From: an uncultured Bacteroidales bacterium
GTDB lineage: Bacteria > Bacteroidota > Bacteroidia > Bacteroidales > Bacteroidaceae
Direction: 5' to 3'
Assembly: GCA_937898885.1 (NCBI GenBank)
Contig: CALDKD010000111.1
Span: 1-34,735, forward strand
DNA length: 34,735 nt
Below the pieces are notes generated by a model. That model was not told where the DNA came from and did no database searches. It saw only the letters and a list, made by a program, of their open reading frames with translations. Of the stretch, positions 1 to 8,404 are shown in pieces. Within the stretch, counting starts at the first letter, position 1. Each line of letters opens with the position of its first letter. The translations under genes and the position numbers were made by a program.

Positions 1-2
1 TG

Positions 3-140
3 AGCTGGAAATCATCCCAGATAGAAGGCAACACCTACACCCTCCTGGAAACCGAGAAATTACGGACGGAATCCTTGCGGTTGTGGAGGAGGAGACTCCC
101 ATTCTGCTTAGCCTCCCGGAATCACCAGAAAACAGAATAT
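3..140 (+). pseudogene. Decayed Fic-family gene fragment
   Basis: The third frame from the window edge reads SWKSSQIEGNTYTLLETEKL, which matches the N-terminal signature of Fic/DOC adenylyltransferases (SSxIEGNxxTLxExxxLL). A further arginine-rich piece (LRLWRRR) fits the next conserved segment of the family. After it the frame is lost: the best continuation jumps to a neighbouring frame and stops near position 189 with no catalytic HPFxxGNG motif. The upstream part is outside the window. What is seen is the motif and the broken frame; that it is a dead Fic gene is inference. An alternative is a divergent short Fic variant cut by the window edge. Confidence 0.45.
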
Positions 141-170
141 CCCTCAAGACCTGTCCTATCATACCTAATC

Positions 171-216
171 TTATTTGGCCACAAACATAGAAAGCTCTCA
201 TAGTTTGGCCAAATAA
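171..216. repeat. Inverted repeat TTATTTGGCCA / TGGCCAAATAA
   Basis: An exact 11-bp inverted repeat (171-181 and 206-216) is separated by 24 bp. Further GCCAAA/TTTGGC copies follow at 231 and near 255. It lies between the Fic remnant and the 3' end of the minus-strand CoA-transferase gene, so it could act as a terminator-like hairpin, be part of the decayed Fic tail, or be a repeat family. No function can be assigned. Confidence 0.5.
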
Positions 217-287
217 AACAATTTAATTTAGCCAAACATAGTATTTATCACCCCCATTTGGCTATTTTAAGCTCCTGCACAGTCAGC

Positions 288-1658
288 CTACACAGAGTAG
301 AAATGCGGTCCGAAACGTTCGAAGGCGGCACGTTCCAATGCCTCGCGGTCATCGGGATGGGCTATGCTGATAAGCAGCTTGGCACGCTCCTGCAGTGACT
401 TTCCAGATAGGTCAACCGCGCCATACTCGCTTACCATCCAGTTGGCGTCGGGTCTTGGAGTTACTACTCCCGACCCAGGCGTGAGCATTGGCACAATCTT
501 TGACTCGCCACGTTTGGTACGGCTGGAGAACGCCATGATGGAGCGTCCTCCGCGTGATATCTCAGTGCCCTTCACGAAATCCAGCTGACCGCCTGTTCCT
601 GAAATTATGCGCTGCCCTACGGAATCGGCACATACCTGCCCTGTCAGGTCAATCTGGATAGCTGTATTGATGGCTATCATCTTGTCATTCTGCCCTATCA
701 CATATGGGTCATTGGTATATGATGAGTCCATCATCAGGAAATCGGGGTTATGGTCAATGAAATCGAACACACGGTATGACCCCAGCATCAGGGTAGCCAC
801 AATCTTGCCGGGGTCAGTCTTCTTCCTTGAGCCGTTCACCACCCCCATACGGTACAGGTCCACCAGGCCGTCGGAACACATCTCCGTATGGATTCCCAAG
901 TCCTTGTGGTCCTTGAGTGAATTTACCACCGCATTCGGAATGGCTCCTATTCCTACCTGTAGGCACGAACCGTCCTCTATTATGTCGGCGCACCTTCGGC
1001 CTATCTCCTTCTCAACCGGACTTGGGAACTCCGGCTCAGGCTCAAAAAGCGGACGGTCCTCACGGACCAGATAATCAAAGCACCCCAGCGGAACACGGGC
1101 GTCACCGTAAGTGTGCGGAATATACCTGTTTATCAGTCCGATGACCACACGCGATGCCTCTATCGCGCCTATGGACCCCTCGACATCGGTCCCAAGCGAG
1201 ACATATCCGTTCTCGTCAGGAAGAGAGACGCTCAGGAAACACACATCACACGGAATGTTGCCCAGCCGATACAGCAGTGGGACATCGTGCAAGTGCGTGG
1301 GAATGTAGTCGGCAACCCCCAGTCTGACAAGTTCACGAACATTGCTGCCTACGAATGTGGGCTGGTCGAACAGAATGCCATCATATTCCGGCTTGGCATA
1401 CGGAACCTTACCGAACGAGACCGAATGGTGAAGATGTATGTCCTCAATGTCATTCTCAGGATCAAAGCAGCCGTCCTTTCTGTGCCGGGCACTGACGTCA
1501 GCCCTCTCACAAAGCGCATTGATGAGCGCATACGGCACCTGAGCCCCACCATTCCAGTGGATATGGTCATGAGAACGCACCACCCTTACAGCCTCCTGCG
1601 CAGTGACGCGCCTCTGAGCCTTGAAAATAACACCAGGTTTCCTGAAATCCAGAGCCAT
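288..1658 (-). CDS. Acetyl-CoA hydrolase/CoA-transferase family protein
   Basis: Cytoplasmic CoA-transferase of the acetyl-CoA hydrolase/4-hydroxybutyrate (butyrate) CoA-transferase family, moving CoA between short acyl donors and acceptors. From the chosen ATG the protein has 456 residues, near the usual 430-450 of the family. The region GIHTEMCSDG places the expected catalytic Glu (about E259), which forms the glutamyl-CoA thioester. The QVGIGAIPNAV segment before it and the GGQLDFVKG segment in the C-terminal domain are family hallmarks. A longer frame beginning at a TTG at 1676 exists, but the ATG at 1658 (MALDFRKPG) is the natural start. The gene is monocistronic and divergent from the first blaI-like gene. 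Substrate specificity cannot be read from the sequence. Confidence 0.88.
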   Translation of the reverse strand: MALDFRKPGVIFKAQRRVTAQEAVRVVRSHDHIHWNGGAQVPYALINALCERADVSARHRKDGCFDPENDIEDIHLHHSVSFGKVPYAKPEYDGILFDQPTFVGSNVRELVRLGVADYIPTHLHDVPLLYRLGNIPCDVCFLSVSLPDENGYVSLGTDVEGSIGAIEASRVVIGLINRYIPHTYGDARVPLGCFDYLVREDRPLFEPEPEFPSPVEKEIGRRCADIIEDGSCLQVGIGAIPNAVVNSLKDHKDLGIHTEMCSDGLVDLYRMGVVNGSRKKTDPGKIVATLMLGSYRVFDFIDHNPDFLMMDSSYTNDPYVIGQNDKMIAINTAIQIDLTGQVCADSVGQRIISGTGGQLDFVKGTEISRGGRSIMAFSSRTKRGESKIVPMLTPGSGVVTPRPDANWMVSEYGAVDLSGKSLQERAKLLISIAHPDDREALERAAFERFGPHFYSV

Positions 1659-1752
1659 ACTGCGAATATAGTGCAAACCGGGCGGATAATAAAGGGAGCA
1701 AGCTCATTTTTTATCCGCGAGATACCGCCTCAATTAAAAAAAGCAACTTTAA

Positions 1753-1795
1753 TTTGCAAACTAAAATTTTAATTGTACATTTGCACCGTTAGTTT
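1753..1795 (+). promoter_or_regulatory. Promoter and candidate operator of first BlaI/M56 operon
   Basis: Bacteroidetes-type promoter: TTTG at 1753-1756, a 19-bp spacer, and TACATTTG at 1776-1783, a full match to TAnnTTTG. A 7-bp inverted repeat AAACTAA/TTAGTTT (1758-1764 and 1789-1795) overlaps the spacer and expected start site, the right place for an autorepressor operator. The promoter match is strong. The operator is inference. Confidence 0.7.
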
Positions 1796-1812
1796 TATCA
1801 GACAACGGAAAG

Positions 1813-2196
1813 ATGGAAAGAAACAAGTTGAGAATGCAGGAGCTTACCAAGGCTGAGCTGGAGATTATGCAATATGTATGGAAGCTTGACAAGGAGTTTA
1901 TTGTACGCGACATTCACGATTTGATGCCAGAGCCTAAGCCGGCATACAATACCGTATCAACTATGGTGCGTATTCTTGACACCAAGGGTTTCCTGACGCA
2001 CAAGTCTTACGGACACACCAACGTCTATTCGGCCGCTGTAGGCAAGGATGAATATGCCGGAAGTTTCCTGCAGGGTGTTTTGAACTCATTCTTTGAAGGA
2101 TCTGTGAGCCGTCTTGTCAGTTTCTTCTCACAAAACAAGAACATCTCGGTAAAGGAAGCCGATGAGATTCTGCGTATTCTTGACAAAAAACAATAA
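1813..2196 (+). CDS. BlaI/MecI/CopY-family transcriptional repressor
   Basis: 127-residue winged-helix repressor of the BlaI/MecI family. The N-terminal half (LTKAELEIMQYVWKLDK, then PKPAYNTVSTMVRILDTKGF) is the DNA-binding wHTH, with the AYNTVSTMVRIL recognition helix. The C-terminal half (about 75-127) is the helical dimerization part cut by the sensor protease in known systems. The next gene, an M56 metallopeptidase, starts 7 bp after the stop. This is the classic repressor/sensor-protease gene order and indicates a shared operon and proteolytic derepression. No beta-lactamase gene is adjacent, so the signal and regulon are unknown. Confidence 0.9.
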   Translation: MERNKLRMQELTKAELEIMQYVWKLDKEFIVRDIHDLMPEPKPAYNTVSTMVRILDTKGFLTHKSYGHTNVYSAAVGKDEYAGSFLQGVLNSFFEGSVSRLVSFFSQNKNISVKEADEILRILDKKQ

Positions 2197-2203
2197 TTGA
2201 GCT

Positions 2204-4321
2204 ATGGCATACTTATTCTATTCAATTGCAGTGATTGTGTGCAGCGGTTTGTTCCTGTTGCTGTATAAACTTCTCATATCGCGCAAGGCGGGCTACACAT
2301 TCTGCCGCAGGTACTTGATAGTGACAATGCTTCTGGCCATAGTCATTCCATCGATGAATGTCCCACTCTACCACAAAGCGGTCAGGGCAGAGCAGCCCAC
2401 CCCTACTACGGTTACAGCCGCAAACGCCAGGGAAGCAGCTCCAGAGGCCGCGAACAAGACAGTCCCTGAGAATATGGCAATGGCATCGGAGCCGCAGAAA
2501 GCTGAGGAAAACGCAGCAGTACCGGTAGCGACAACTGTGGCTGCCGCAAACAAGGAAGTTACCTATGAGGCAGGCTTTGACAAGTGGAACATTGCTATCA
2601 TATCCTTATATCTAATAGGTGTAGCTCTCTGCCTTGCAATGATTGCAAGAAGCATTCTGTTCATCCTGAGGCTGAGGTCAAAGTCTGAGCTGTCCTACAG
2701 GAAAGGGTACGGGCTTGCTCAGAGCAAAGACGTAGATTCGCCGTTCACATTCCTCGGAACCATATATATAGGCAGCGACTACAACGCAGGTGAGCTCTCG
2801 CAGGTTCTGAGCCACGAGGCAAGTCACGTGCGCCATCACCACTCGCTTGAAAAGCTGGCAATGTCAGTACTACGCTCACTGTTCTGGTTCAATCCATTCC
2901 TGTGGATGGCTGAGAAACGTCTTGAGGAGGTGCAGGAATGGCAGGCCGACAACGATGCCCTTTCCGACGGATACACCATTGATGAGTATCGCAACACCAT
3001 AGTGCGGCTGCTGTTCGGTATCAATCCGCTGGCCACCCCCGGCCTGAAAAGCTCTTTCACAAAAAAACGTCTGCTCAAGATGAGAGAGAAAGAGTCAACC
3101 GGCCATTCTTTGGAGGCATTGCTTATGTCTGTGTCCTTGGCGCTGGTAATATTCCTGAGTTTCGGCTGCACAGCTGTTGAGGAGAGACTTGCCAACGACG
3201 ATGACAGAGAGATGATTGAGGCCGGCAGGAATAGCTGGTGTAAGACAGAGGGAGATTACCGGAATTACATAAAAAAAGATGACAGGATATTCATCCGTAT
3301 TGATGATTGGTTACAGGTAGATGGCGAACTTTCAAATACGGAATGGAGCTTCTGTGATGAGGGGCGCGACGGTTTCGGCGATATTAAAAAAGGTATCGAG
3401 ATAGCTCGATACGCCAATATGGAATCATTCCCTACAATGATTGCGATTAACGGGTACGGTTATGCCGAGTTCCCCACATCGAAAGAATTGAAATGGATAA
3501 ACGACAAGACAATTGTCATTATCGGCACAAAGCTCGCCACACTGGACGAGTTCCTGAGACTGAAGCCCGAGGATTATCTGGCAATAGTCTATTACAAGCC
3601 AAAGCGAAGAGATAAAGCGGTTTACTCGCTTGTTTGCGCCATTACCGGAGAAAGCTTTGAATACACCGCCAACTATAACTATCAGGCAATAATTGACAGA
3701 CCTGAGGCTGATTTACCGGAGGTTAAATCAAGTCCCGGCGCTTATGGCGTACACGGTAACTACTTCATATACCAGACCGACTATTCCATTGCCACACCAG
3801 ATGCGCACTATGCCATTGACGGCAGGCTGGTAAGTATTGAGGAGTTCAAGGACGTCTTTCATAACGGCAGGCACCCAGTTGAGGGTGCGGAATACTTCAT
3901 TACTGATTATAATGCTTGCATATTCAGAAATTCCCAGGCAAAGAGAAGGTTTGGAGATGATGTCTGGGAGGTTGTAGAGCTCAGGAGCAGACCTTCCGCC
4001 CACATTCATTTCTCGAACGTCAACGGTATGATTGTACCTGTAATAAACGGCACTGAATCAAAGTGGGAAGACCTGGAGAATCTGGCCGACGTGCTTGGAA
4101 TACCAACAGAGATACCGGAGAATGACCCGCTTACAATCGTTGAGATATTCTTTGACCAGACTTTTCACTGGATGACAGATGAGCTTATCGATATGGCAAG
4201 GCAACACATTCCCTGGGACGACCCAAGACTGATAATAGACGCAAGCCGGAAGGTTGAAGAAAAAGGTAAATACCACGCCCAAAACGCCACCAGAAACAGA
4301 ATAATTCCTGTAACGCAGTAA
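2204..4321 (+). CDS. M56-family (BlaR1-like) membrane metallopeptidase with long unknown C-terminal domain
   Basis: 705-residue integral membrane protein. N-terminal membrane segments lie at about 1-23 and 36-55, followed by an Ala/Pro/Glu-rich linker (60-115) and another segment at about 130-155. The zinc site LSHEASH gives H204-E205-x2-H208, with FNPFLW and EVQEWQAD downstream supplying the third ligand (about E242/E245), as in BlaR1/MecR1. A last membrane segment at about 303-321 is followed by a ~380-residue tail. No penicillin-binding domain is recognisable. The tail holds at least two pieces resembling TonB-plug-like modules of Bacteroidetes M56 proteins (IIGTKLATLDEFLRLKPED and AIDGRLVSIEEF). 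It probably senses an envelope signal and cleaves the upstream BlaI-like repressor; the signal is unknown. Confidence 0.82.
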   Translation: MAYLFYSIAVIVCSGLFLLLYKLLISRKAGYTFCRRYLIVTMLLAIVIPSMNVPLYHKAVRAEQPTPTTVTAANAREAAPEAANKTVPENMAMASEPQKAEENAAVPVATTVAAANKEVTYEAGFDKWNIAIISLYLIGVALCLAMIARSILFILRLRSKSELSYRKGYGLAQSKDVDSPFTFLGTIYIGSDYNAGELSQVLSHEASHVRHHHSLEKLAMSVLRSLFWFNPFLWMAEKRLEEVQEWQADNDALSDGYTIDEYRNTIVRLLFGINPLATPGLKSSFTKKRLLKMREKESTGHSLEALLMSVSLALVIFLSFGCTAVEERLANDDDREMIEAGRNSWCKTEGDYRNYIKKDDRIFIRIDDWLQVDGELSNTEWSFCDEGRDGFGDIKKGIEIARYANMESFPTMIAINGYGYAEFPTSKELKWINDKTIVIIGTKLATLDEFLRLKPEDYLAIVYYKPKRRDKAVYSLVCAITGESFEYTANYNYQAIIDRPEADLPEVKSSPGAYGVHGNYFIYQTDYSIATPDAHYAIDGRLVSIEEFKDVFHNGRHPVEGAEYFITDYNACIFRNSQAKRRFGDDVWEVVELRSRPSAHIHFSNVNGMIVPVINGTESKWEDLENLADVLGIPTEIPENDPLTIVEIFFDQTFHWMTDELIDMARQHIPWDDPRLIIDASRKVEEKGKYHAQNATRNRIIPVTQ

Positions 4322-4325
4322 CTTA

Positions 4326-4372
4326 GGGTCAGAGGGACAGGGACAGGGTCAGGGGGACAGGTCCCCTGACCC
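4326..4372. repeat. Palindromic GGGTCAG/GGGACAGG intergenic repeat
   Basis: This GC-rich run of GGGTCAG and GGGACAGG units ends in an inverted repeat, GGGTCAGGGG...CCCCTGACCC. It sits between two convergent genes, where it can form a terminator hairpin. The 16-mer GGGTCAGAGGGACAGG (4326-4341) recurs exactly in reverse orientation at 12,103-12,118, so this is a dispersed REP-like element. Confidence 0.7.
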
Positions 4373-4380
4373 GGCAAATG

Positions 4381-5532
4381 CTACAGACAGAACTCAGCCT
4401 TCCTGTCATACCACTCGTGCACAGTCACCCAGATTTTTTTATTACGGATGTCGTATATCGAGTTGTGAACGGTGACCCACCATTCTGACTCCTCGCGCAA
4501 TCCGTGTTCCTTTACATATTCCAGTTCTTCCGGCCAATCTCCGGCATCACTCTCAAGTATGGCGTTCAGCTTATTGATGACCGCCTCGTCACTCATCAGG
4601 GAATATGGAATATAGGATGTATATTCCGAGTACCATTTATTATTCGGGTAATCATACAAATTGGAGTAACGCACCATTTTCATCAGTTCCCACATATCCT
4701 GCATGCTCTCTCCACCTTTTTCGTAGTTCGCGGCCAGTATATTGTACCGTTCCACGCCCATTGCACAGTCCGTGATGGAATCGAGGCACAGATAATAATT
4801 GGTCATGATGTTAAAAGGCTTTGCCACTATCCTATTGTTTATAAACTCCACGACATAAGTCTCCTTTGGATCTGATATCATTAGATGAAGGTTCATTCCC
4901 TGTGACGCTAACGGAGTTATATTATGTTTGTTGAGATAGTCCAGGGCTTCCTTTACAGTGGCACAGTAATCAAGCAGGGGGCGAATGGCAACGAGAACAT
5001 TCAGTTCGGGAGCGTCTTTCCTGGTGCCTGTATGAGGTGTGTCACCCCAATCACTTTTCGACAAGACATTGGAATTTACACAAAGCCCCTTTTCATTCAT
5101 TCCATCCATTAATGCCCAGGGAAGCAGTTCCGCCTTGTCCTGAGGAAGACCGGCCTCAACCATTGCCGCATTGATTCCCGCAAGGCGCCCCACTCCTATT
5201 GTGGCATATCGTCCTTCCTTTCCGGTAGTGCGGATTACGAATGTAGGGCATTGATTCATAAAAAAATCAAAGTTTCTTCCAACGAAATCACCATTCCTCA
5301 CACTGGAGCATGCCATATCGCCGGTTATGGCATCGAAGCTGTCATTTGGAGCCTCACTGCTATAGTCAGACCACGTCACTTCATATAGCAATTCCGAAAC
5401 CTTCCTGATCTCGGAGTGTCCATCCGGAAAATCGTTGTTTTCCAACTTATTGCAGGAGGAGAAAGGCATCAAGGCACCGAGTAACATTGCCACTATTAAT
5501 AAAGTATCCGATGAGCGTTTAATAATGTTCAT
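4381..5532 (-). CDS. Ntn-hydrolase lipoprotein, choloylglycine hydrolase/linear amide C-N hydrolase type
   Basis: 383-residue predicted lipoprotein: a hydrophobic N-terminus ends in FSSC (lipid Cys about C27). The mature part has MACSSVR at about 73-79 and GRNFDF at 85-90. These match the nucleophile-Cys and GRNxDF signatures of the choloylglycine hydrolase/penicillin V acylase/acid-ceramidase-like Ntn family, making C75 the likely nucleophile. In that case the nucleophile is not directly at the lipidated terminus, so an internal pro-segment cleavage would be needed to expose it. The segments MNEKGLCVNSNV and DPKETYVVEF are also family-like. The substrate (bile salt, N-acyl amine, peptide-like amide) cannot be told. 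It is convergent with the M56 gene and transcribed alone. Confidence 0.78.
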   Translation of the reverse strand: MNIIKRSSDTLLIVAMLLGALMPFSSCNKLENNDFPDGHSEIRKVSELLYEVTWSDYSSEAPNDSFDAITGDMACSSVRNGDFVGRNFDFFMNQCPTFVIRTTGKEGRYATIGVGRLAGINAAMVEAGLPQDKAELLPWALMDGMNEKGLCVNSNVLSKSDWGDTPHTGTRKDAPELNVLVAIRPLLDYCATVKEALDYLNKHNITPLASQGMNLHLMISDPKETYVVEFINNRIVAKPFNIMTNYYLCLDSITDCAMGVERYNILAANYEKGGESMQDMWELMKMVRYSNLYDYPNNKWYSEYTSYIPYSLMSDEAVINKLNAILESDAGDWPEELEYVKEHGLREESEWWVTVHNSIYDIRNKKIWVTVHEWYDRKAEFCL

Positions 5533-5839
5533 ATCCTATTTATTATTATCTTTATGTGTAAAAAAAGCCGCCATAATTACTTCTGCTGGCAAATATAGGA
5601 AAACAATCAATAGATGCATCCTCTTTCAGCAATATCAAATTCACCAAACAGCTTGCCTTTTCAGACATTAACCGCAATATCCGGCGAGGTTGGCGACCTT
5701 ATGGTCACGGATGTTAGTGGCAGCCGTTGTCAGAATAGTTCGCGCATATGGGTGATACAACGTATACTTTTGATGTCAAAACAAGAAAAATGAATAACTT
5801 TACATCCGATAGAGTTGTTCACTGTTAAATCCGACAATA
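5533..5839. other. Intergenic region between two divergent lipoprotein genes
   Basis: 307 bp without a convincing gene. It holds the leftward promoter near 5590 and, just before 5840, the presumed rightward promoter (an AACTTTACATC stretch near 5800 is only a weak match). The middle (5660-5760) shows no recognisable coding or structural signal. Confidence 0.5.
5590..5597 (-). promoter_or_regulatory. -7 element for the Ntn-hydrolase gene
   Basis: On the minus strand these bases read TATATTTG, a full TAnnTTTG match about 58 bp upstream of the start codon. No good TTTG -33 box is seen at the usual distance, so confidence is moderate. Confidence 0.45.
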
Positions 5840-6418
5840 ATGAGAATCAGGTTTTTTAATCCATTTGTATGTATCACAGGTATGATTGCGTTGCTCCTTC
5901 TGCAAGGGTGTGAGAAGGAAATAGAACAAGAGATTGGCTTTGGAGCTGTCGAGAACAGTGCGACAGTGAAGCAAATTGACATGACAGTGGTTGTTCCCAT
6001 ACATCCTTCATCATTGGAGTTTTTCGATTATAGCATATGCTATACAGATAATACAGGAGAAGAATATTGTGAAACGGTCAAGGACAGCTTACCTAATAGT
6101 GAAATCTATTGGGTAAAGAATTTTGCTTATAAGTCACTGCCTGTTGTGTGCAGATGTGAGATTACACTTATCCCGAAGGTCCCAAGGGATTCCGTAGTGT
6201 CATTCTCCTATATCACCCCTAAGCCATACATTTTCTCTCACGTAATTTATAATTCCCACTCATATAGCCCGACGCAAGGGTCTGACACTGATGAATTTAA
6301 TGTTCTAAGACTTGATGACATAAGAATAGATTCATTTTTATCTGCTTATGGATCTTGGTTCTGTTCTACCTGCAGAGTTAAGGCAGGTTATGATGGTATC
6401 AGCTGTTCATTTTACTAA
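5840..6418 (+). CDS. Small hypothetical lipoprotein
   Basis: 192-residue protein with a signal peptide (RIRFFNPF then a hydrophobic core) and lipobox LLQGC, so it is lipidated at about C24 and exported. The mature part is mostly predicted beta-rich, with paired cysteines (CYTDNTGEEYC, CRC, CSTC) and SFSYITPKPYIFSHV. I do not recognise a family. It may be a short carbohydrate- or surface-binding type lipoprotein, as is common in Bacteroidales, but that is only a guess from size and location. It is not obviously in an operon. Confidence 0.65.
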   Translation: MRIRFFNPFVCITGMIALLLLQGCEKEIEQEIGFGAVENSATVKQIDMTVVVPIHPSSLEFFDYSICYTDNTGEEYCETVKDSLPNSEIYWVKNFAYKSLPVVCRCEITLIPKVPRDSVVSFSYITPKPYIFSHVIYNSHSYSPTQGSDTDEFNVLRLDDIRIDSFLSAYGSWFCSTCRVKAGYDGISCSFY

Positions 6419-6445
6419 AACGCCATACAACAACAGTTTGCATAA

Positions 6446-6613
6446 ATTCAGCCTGTCTTACAAAGATTTTTCAAGACATCTCTAAATATCTTGTCTGGCT
6501 CATCCGCGCACACGGATGCACTGACCATAGCCAAGCGCGATGCACAGCTATACTCATTCAACAAGGAAAAATACGAGCTCTTCAAGAAAAAGGGCTTCCA
6601 ACTTGAGTCTTAG
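6446..6613 (+). pseudogene. C-terminal remnant of an unidentified gene
   Basis: An open stretch without an ATG at its beginning ends at TAG 6611. Its last part reads AKRDAQLYSFNKEKYELF and then KKKGFQLES, a charged protein-like composition that looks like a real C-terminus. There is no room for the rest of a protein before it, because an in-frame stop lies at about 6443. I cannot name the parent gene. It could be a chance open frame. Confidence 0.3.
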
Positions 6614-6636
6614 AACCTGTTTTGAAATTCAGGTAA

Positions 6637-7467
6637 TTACTTGGCGAACTTTGACATATCGAAAATCAGGCCCTCACCACCTTGTACGGTTGGCAGCACG
6701 CCATTCCACTTCTCTATGAAATCCTCACGGACAATCATCTCGCTGAGTGATGCGGATATTGTACGGTTGTAGTATGCCTCGGCATCGGCCTTGATTTTCA
6801 TTGCCTCAGCCTCACCCTTCGCCTTGGCTATGGCTATCTGAGCGTTGGCCTCGGCCTCGGCTACCTGATTGCTGGCCTTCAAGGCGTTCTGAATGGCCTG
6901 GTTCTTTGCCTCGATGGCGGCAGACAGTGATGCCGGCGGTGTGATCTGTGATGTGAACTCAGACACGATGAAGCCCTCCTCGCCCAACGATTTATCGAGC
7001 ATTGACCTTACCTCAGACTCGAACTTGCCGCGGTTGGCCATAAGCTCATCAGAGGAATATGTGTTGGCGGTGATTCTGTATGCGTCATAGATGCAGGTAC
7101 GCATATAGCCCTGCTGTATGTCCTTCAGAGGCTTGCGGTACTTGCTGAACACGTATGTGGCACGGTCGCGGTTAAGCTGATATGCCAGAACAGGATCCAT
7201 AGTGAACACGGCGGCATCCTTGGTAGTAACCGTAAAAGGCTCGTAGTCAACTCTCTGAATAAAGACCGGATAAGTGAACACTTTTGTGGTGATTGGATTG
7301 TAGAATGTGATACCAGTCACGGGGGTAGCTACTACCTCACCCTGCTCTGTCACCGAGAACTTCTTGAACTTGATACCTACCTCTGAGTTGTCAACCATAG
7401 TGCAGCGCACCAGAAACAGGCATGCGAATACTATAACCGATGCAATTACTATCAATGTCTTTTTCAT
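6637..7467 (-). CDS. SPFH/Band-7 (prohibitin-like) membrane lipoprotein
   Basis: 276-residue SPFH-domain protein. The N-terminus MKKTLIVIASVIVFACLFLVRC is a hydrophobic anchor ending in Cys and may be a lipobox. The SPFH domain covers about 25-190. An Ala/Glu/Lys-rich coiled coil (AIEAKNQAIQNALKASNQVA onwards, ending in KAKGEAEAMKIKADAEAYYN) is typical of prohibitin/HflK-like scaffolds that form rings on membranes. The ATG at 7467 is chosen over an upstream frame start because it begins the signal/anchor and leaves a 43-bp leader after the promoter at 7510-7540. Its partner is unknown, with no protease gene adjacent. Confidence 0.87.
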   Translation of the reverse strand: MKKTLIVIASVIVFACLFLVRCTMVDNSEVGIKFKKFSVTEQGEVVATPVTGITFYNPITTKVFTYPVFIQRVDYEPFTVTTKDAAVFTMDPVLAYQLNRDRATYVFSKYRKPLKDIQQGYMRTCIYDAYRITANTYSSDELMANRGKFESEVRSMLDKSLGEEGFIVSEFTSQITPPASLSAAIEAKNQAIQNALKASNQVAEAEANAQIAIAKAKGEAEAMKIKADAEAYYNRTISASLSEMIVREDFIEKWNGVLPTVQGGEGLIFDMSKFAK

Positions 7468-7509
7468 AACCTTTATTATATTACTATAATTGCGAGACCA
7501 TTCTCCCTG

Positions 7510-7540
7510 CAAACTTACATAAAATCCGCAGGATACCAAA
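7510..7540 (-). promoter_or_regulatory. Promoter of the SPFH gene
   Basis: On the minus strand TTTG (7537-7540) is followed after 19 bp by TAAGTTTG (7510-7517), a full Bacteroidetes consensus with ideal spacing. It lies in the gap after the HD-domain gene and so gives the SPFH gene its own promoter. Confidence 0.75.
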
Positions 7541-7555
7541 CACAAGATGCGGATT

Positions 7556-8401
7556 CTACTGATACCTCTTCATTTCCGAGCCTTCAACTCCGGCATAGAG
7601 CTCAACGAAATCACGGGCCGGACTGGAGACTATCTTCTGCAGAAGGACTTCCTCAACCTGAAAGAATCCCACCTCTGAAGACATATTTACCTCTATCTTT
7701 ACAGGACGCTCCTCACCCTTGGTGATATGCACCCTCTCAATAGCATTGGCTGAATACTTGTGAATGTCACCGACCATCGGTTTGGTGTTGATTTCCAATG
7801 GAATCCTGGCGCGCCCCTTTGTCATGTCACATCCGTCGGCAATAAGAATAAGGCCTGCCTCCAAAGAGTGAATCCTATGGGTGCCCATATGCCCGATAAT
7901 CCCTTCCAGCGCCATAGACCGTATAATCACGCGACGACGGATGTCGTCGGGCTTAGGAAGGATTTCCTTCAAAATGCGGTCAACGACGGAGAAAGCGATG
8001 ATTCCGGAATACAGCTCGTGGTCCTGACGGCTCACAGTCATACCGATGTCGTGGAGGAACGATGCAGTCATAACTGCCAGGATGCTGTCCTCGTAGCAAC
8101 CTGGCCCCTCTTTCTCAAGATTTGTCCTCACACCGGCAGTATGAAGAATGCTCATCATCTTCAGCGCGTTGTAGCATACAGTACGCATATGCACAGGCCC
8201 GTGGTCATTAAAACCCAGACGGGTTATCGCTACATTGTTGGCGAAATCCTGCATTTCCTGGATTTCCTCGTCCTTAATCAATAACTCCAGAAGAGTAAGG
8301 GGCAATCGTGTAACCCCATTGTCTTCCTCTGAGAATCTCATCAGAAGCGTACCCAGCTTCTGGTCAAGCATCAGCTCTTTTGGTGAATGATTGTTCTGCA
8401 T
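7556..8401 (-). CDS. HD-domain phosphohydrolase
   Basis: 281-residue cytoplasmic protein with an HD metal-binding core: NDHGPVH (H67) and FLHDIGM (H117-D118), plus HELYSG and GHMGTH/ADGCDM segments expected for the remaining metal ligands. Related proteins hydrolyse nucleotides or cyclic nucleotides; the substrate here is unknown. It begins 3 bp after the sensor-kinase stop codon, so it is the third gene of the response regulator-kinase-HD operon. A role tied to phosphate-starvation signalling is plausible but inferred only from context. Confidence 0.82.
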   Translation of the reverse strand: MQNNHSPKELMLDQKLGTLLMRFSEEDNGVTRLPLTLLELLIKDEEIQEMQDFANNVAITRLGFNDHGPVHMRTVCYNALKMMSILHTAGVRTNLEKEGPGCYEDSILAVMTASFLHDIGMTVSRQDHELYSGIIAFSVVDRILKEILPKPDDIRRRVIIRSMALEGIIGHMGTHRIHSLEAGLILIADGCDMTKGRARIPLEINTKPMVGDIHKYSANAIERVHITKGEERPVKIEVNMSSEVGFFQVEEVLLQKIVSSPARDFVELYAGVEGSEMKRYQ

Positions 8402-8404
8402 AAT

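Noticed and set aside
607..1772. Several plus-strand open frames
   Set aside because: They are antisense shadows of the CoA-transferase gene, without family motifs or own promoters.
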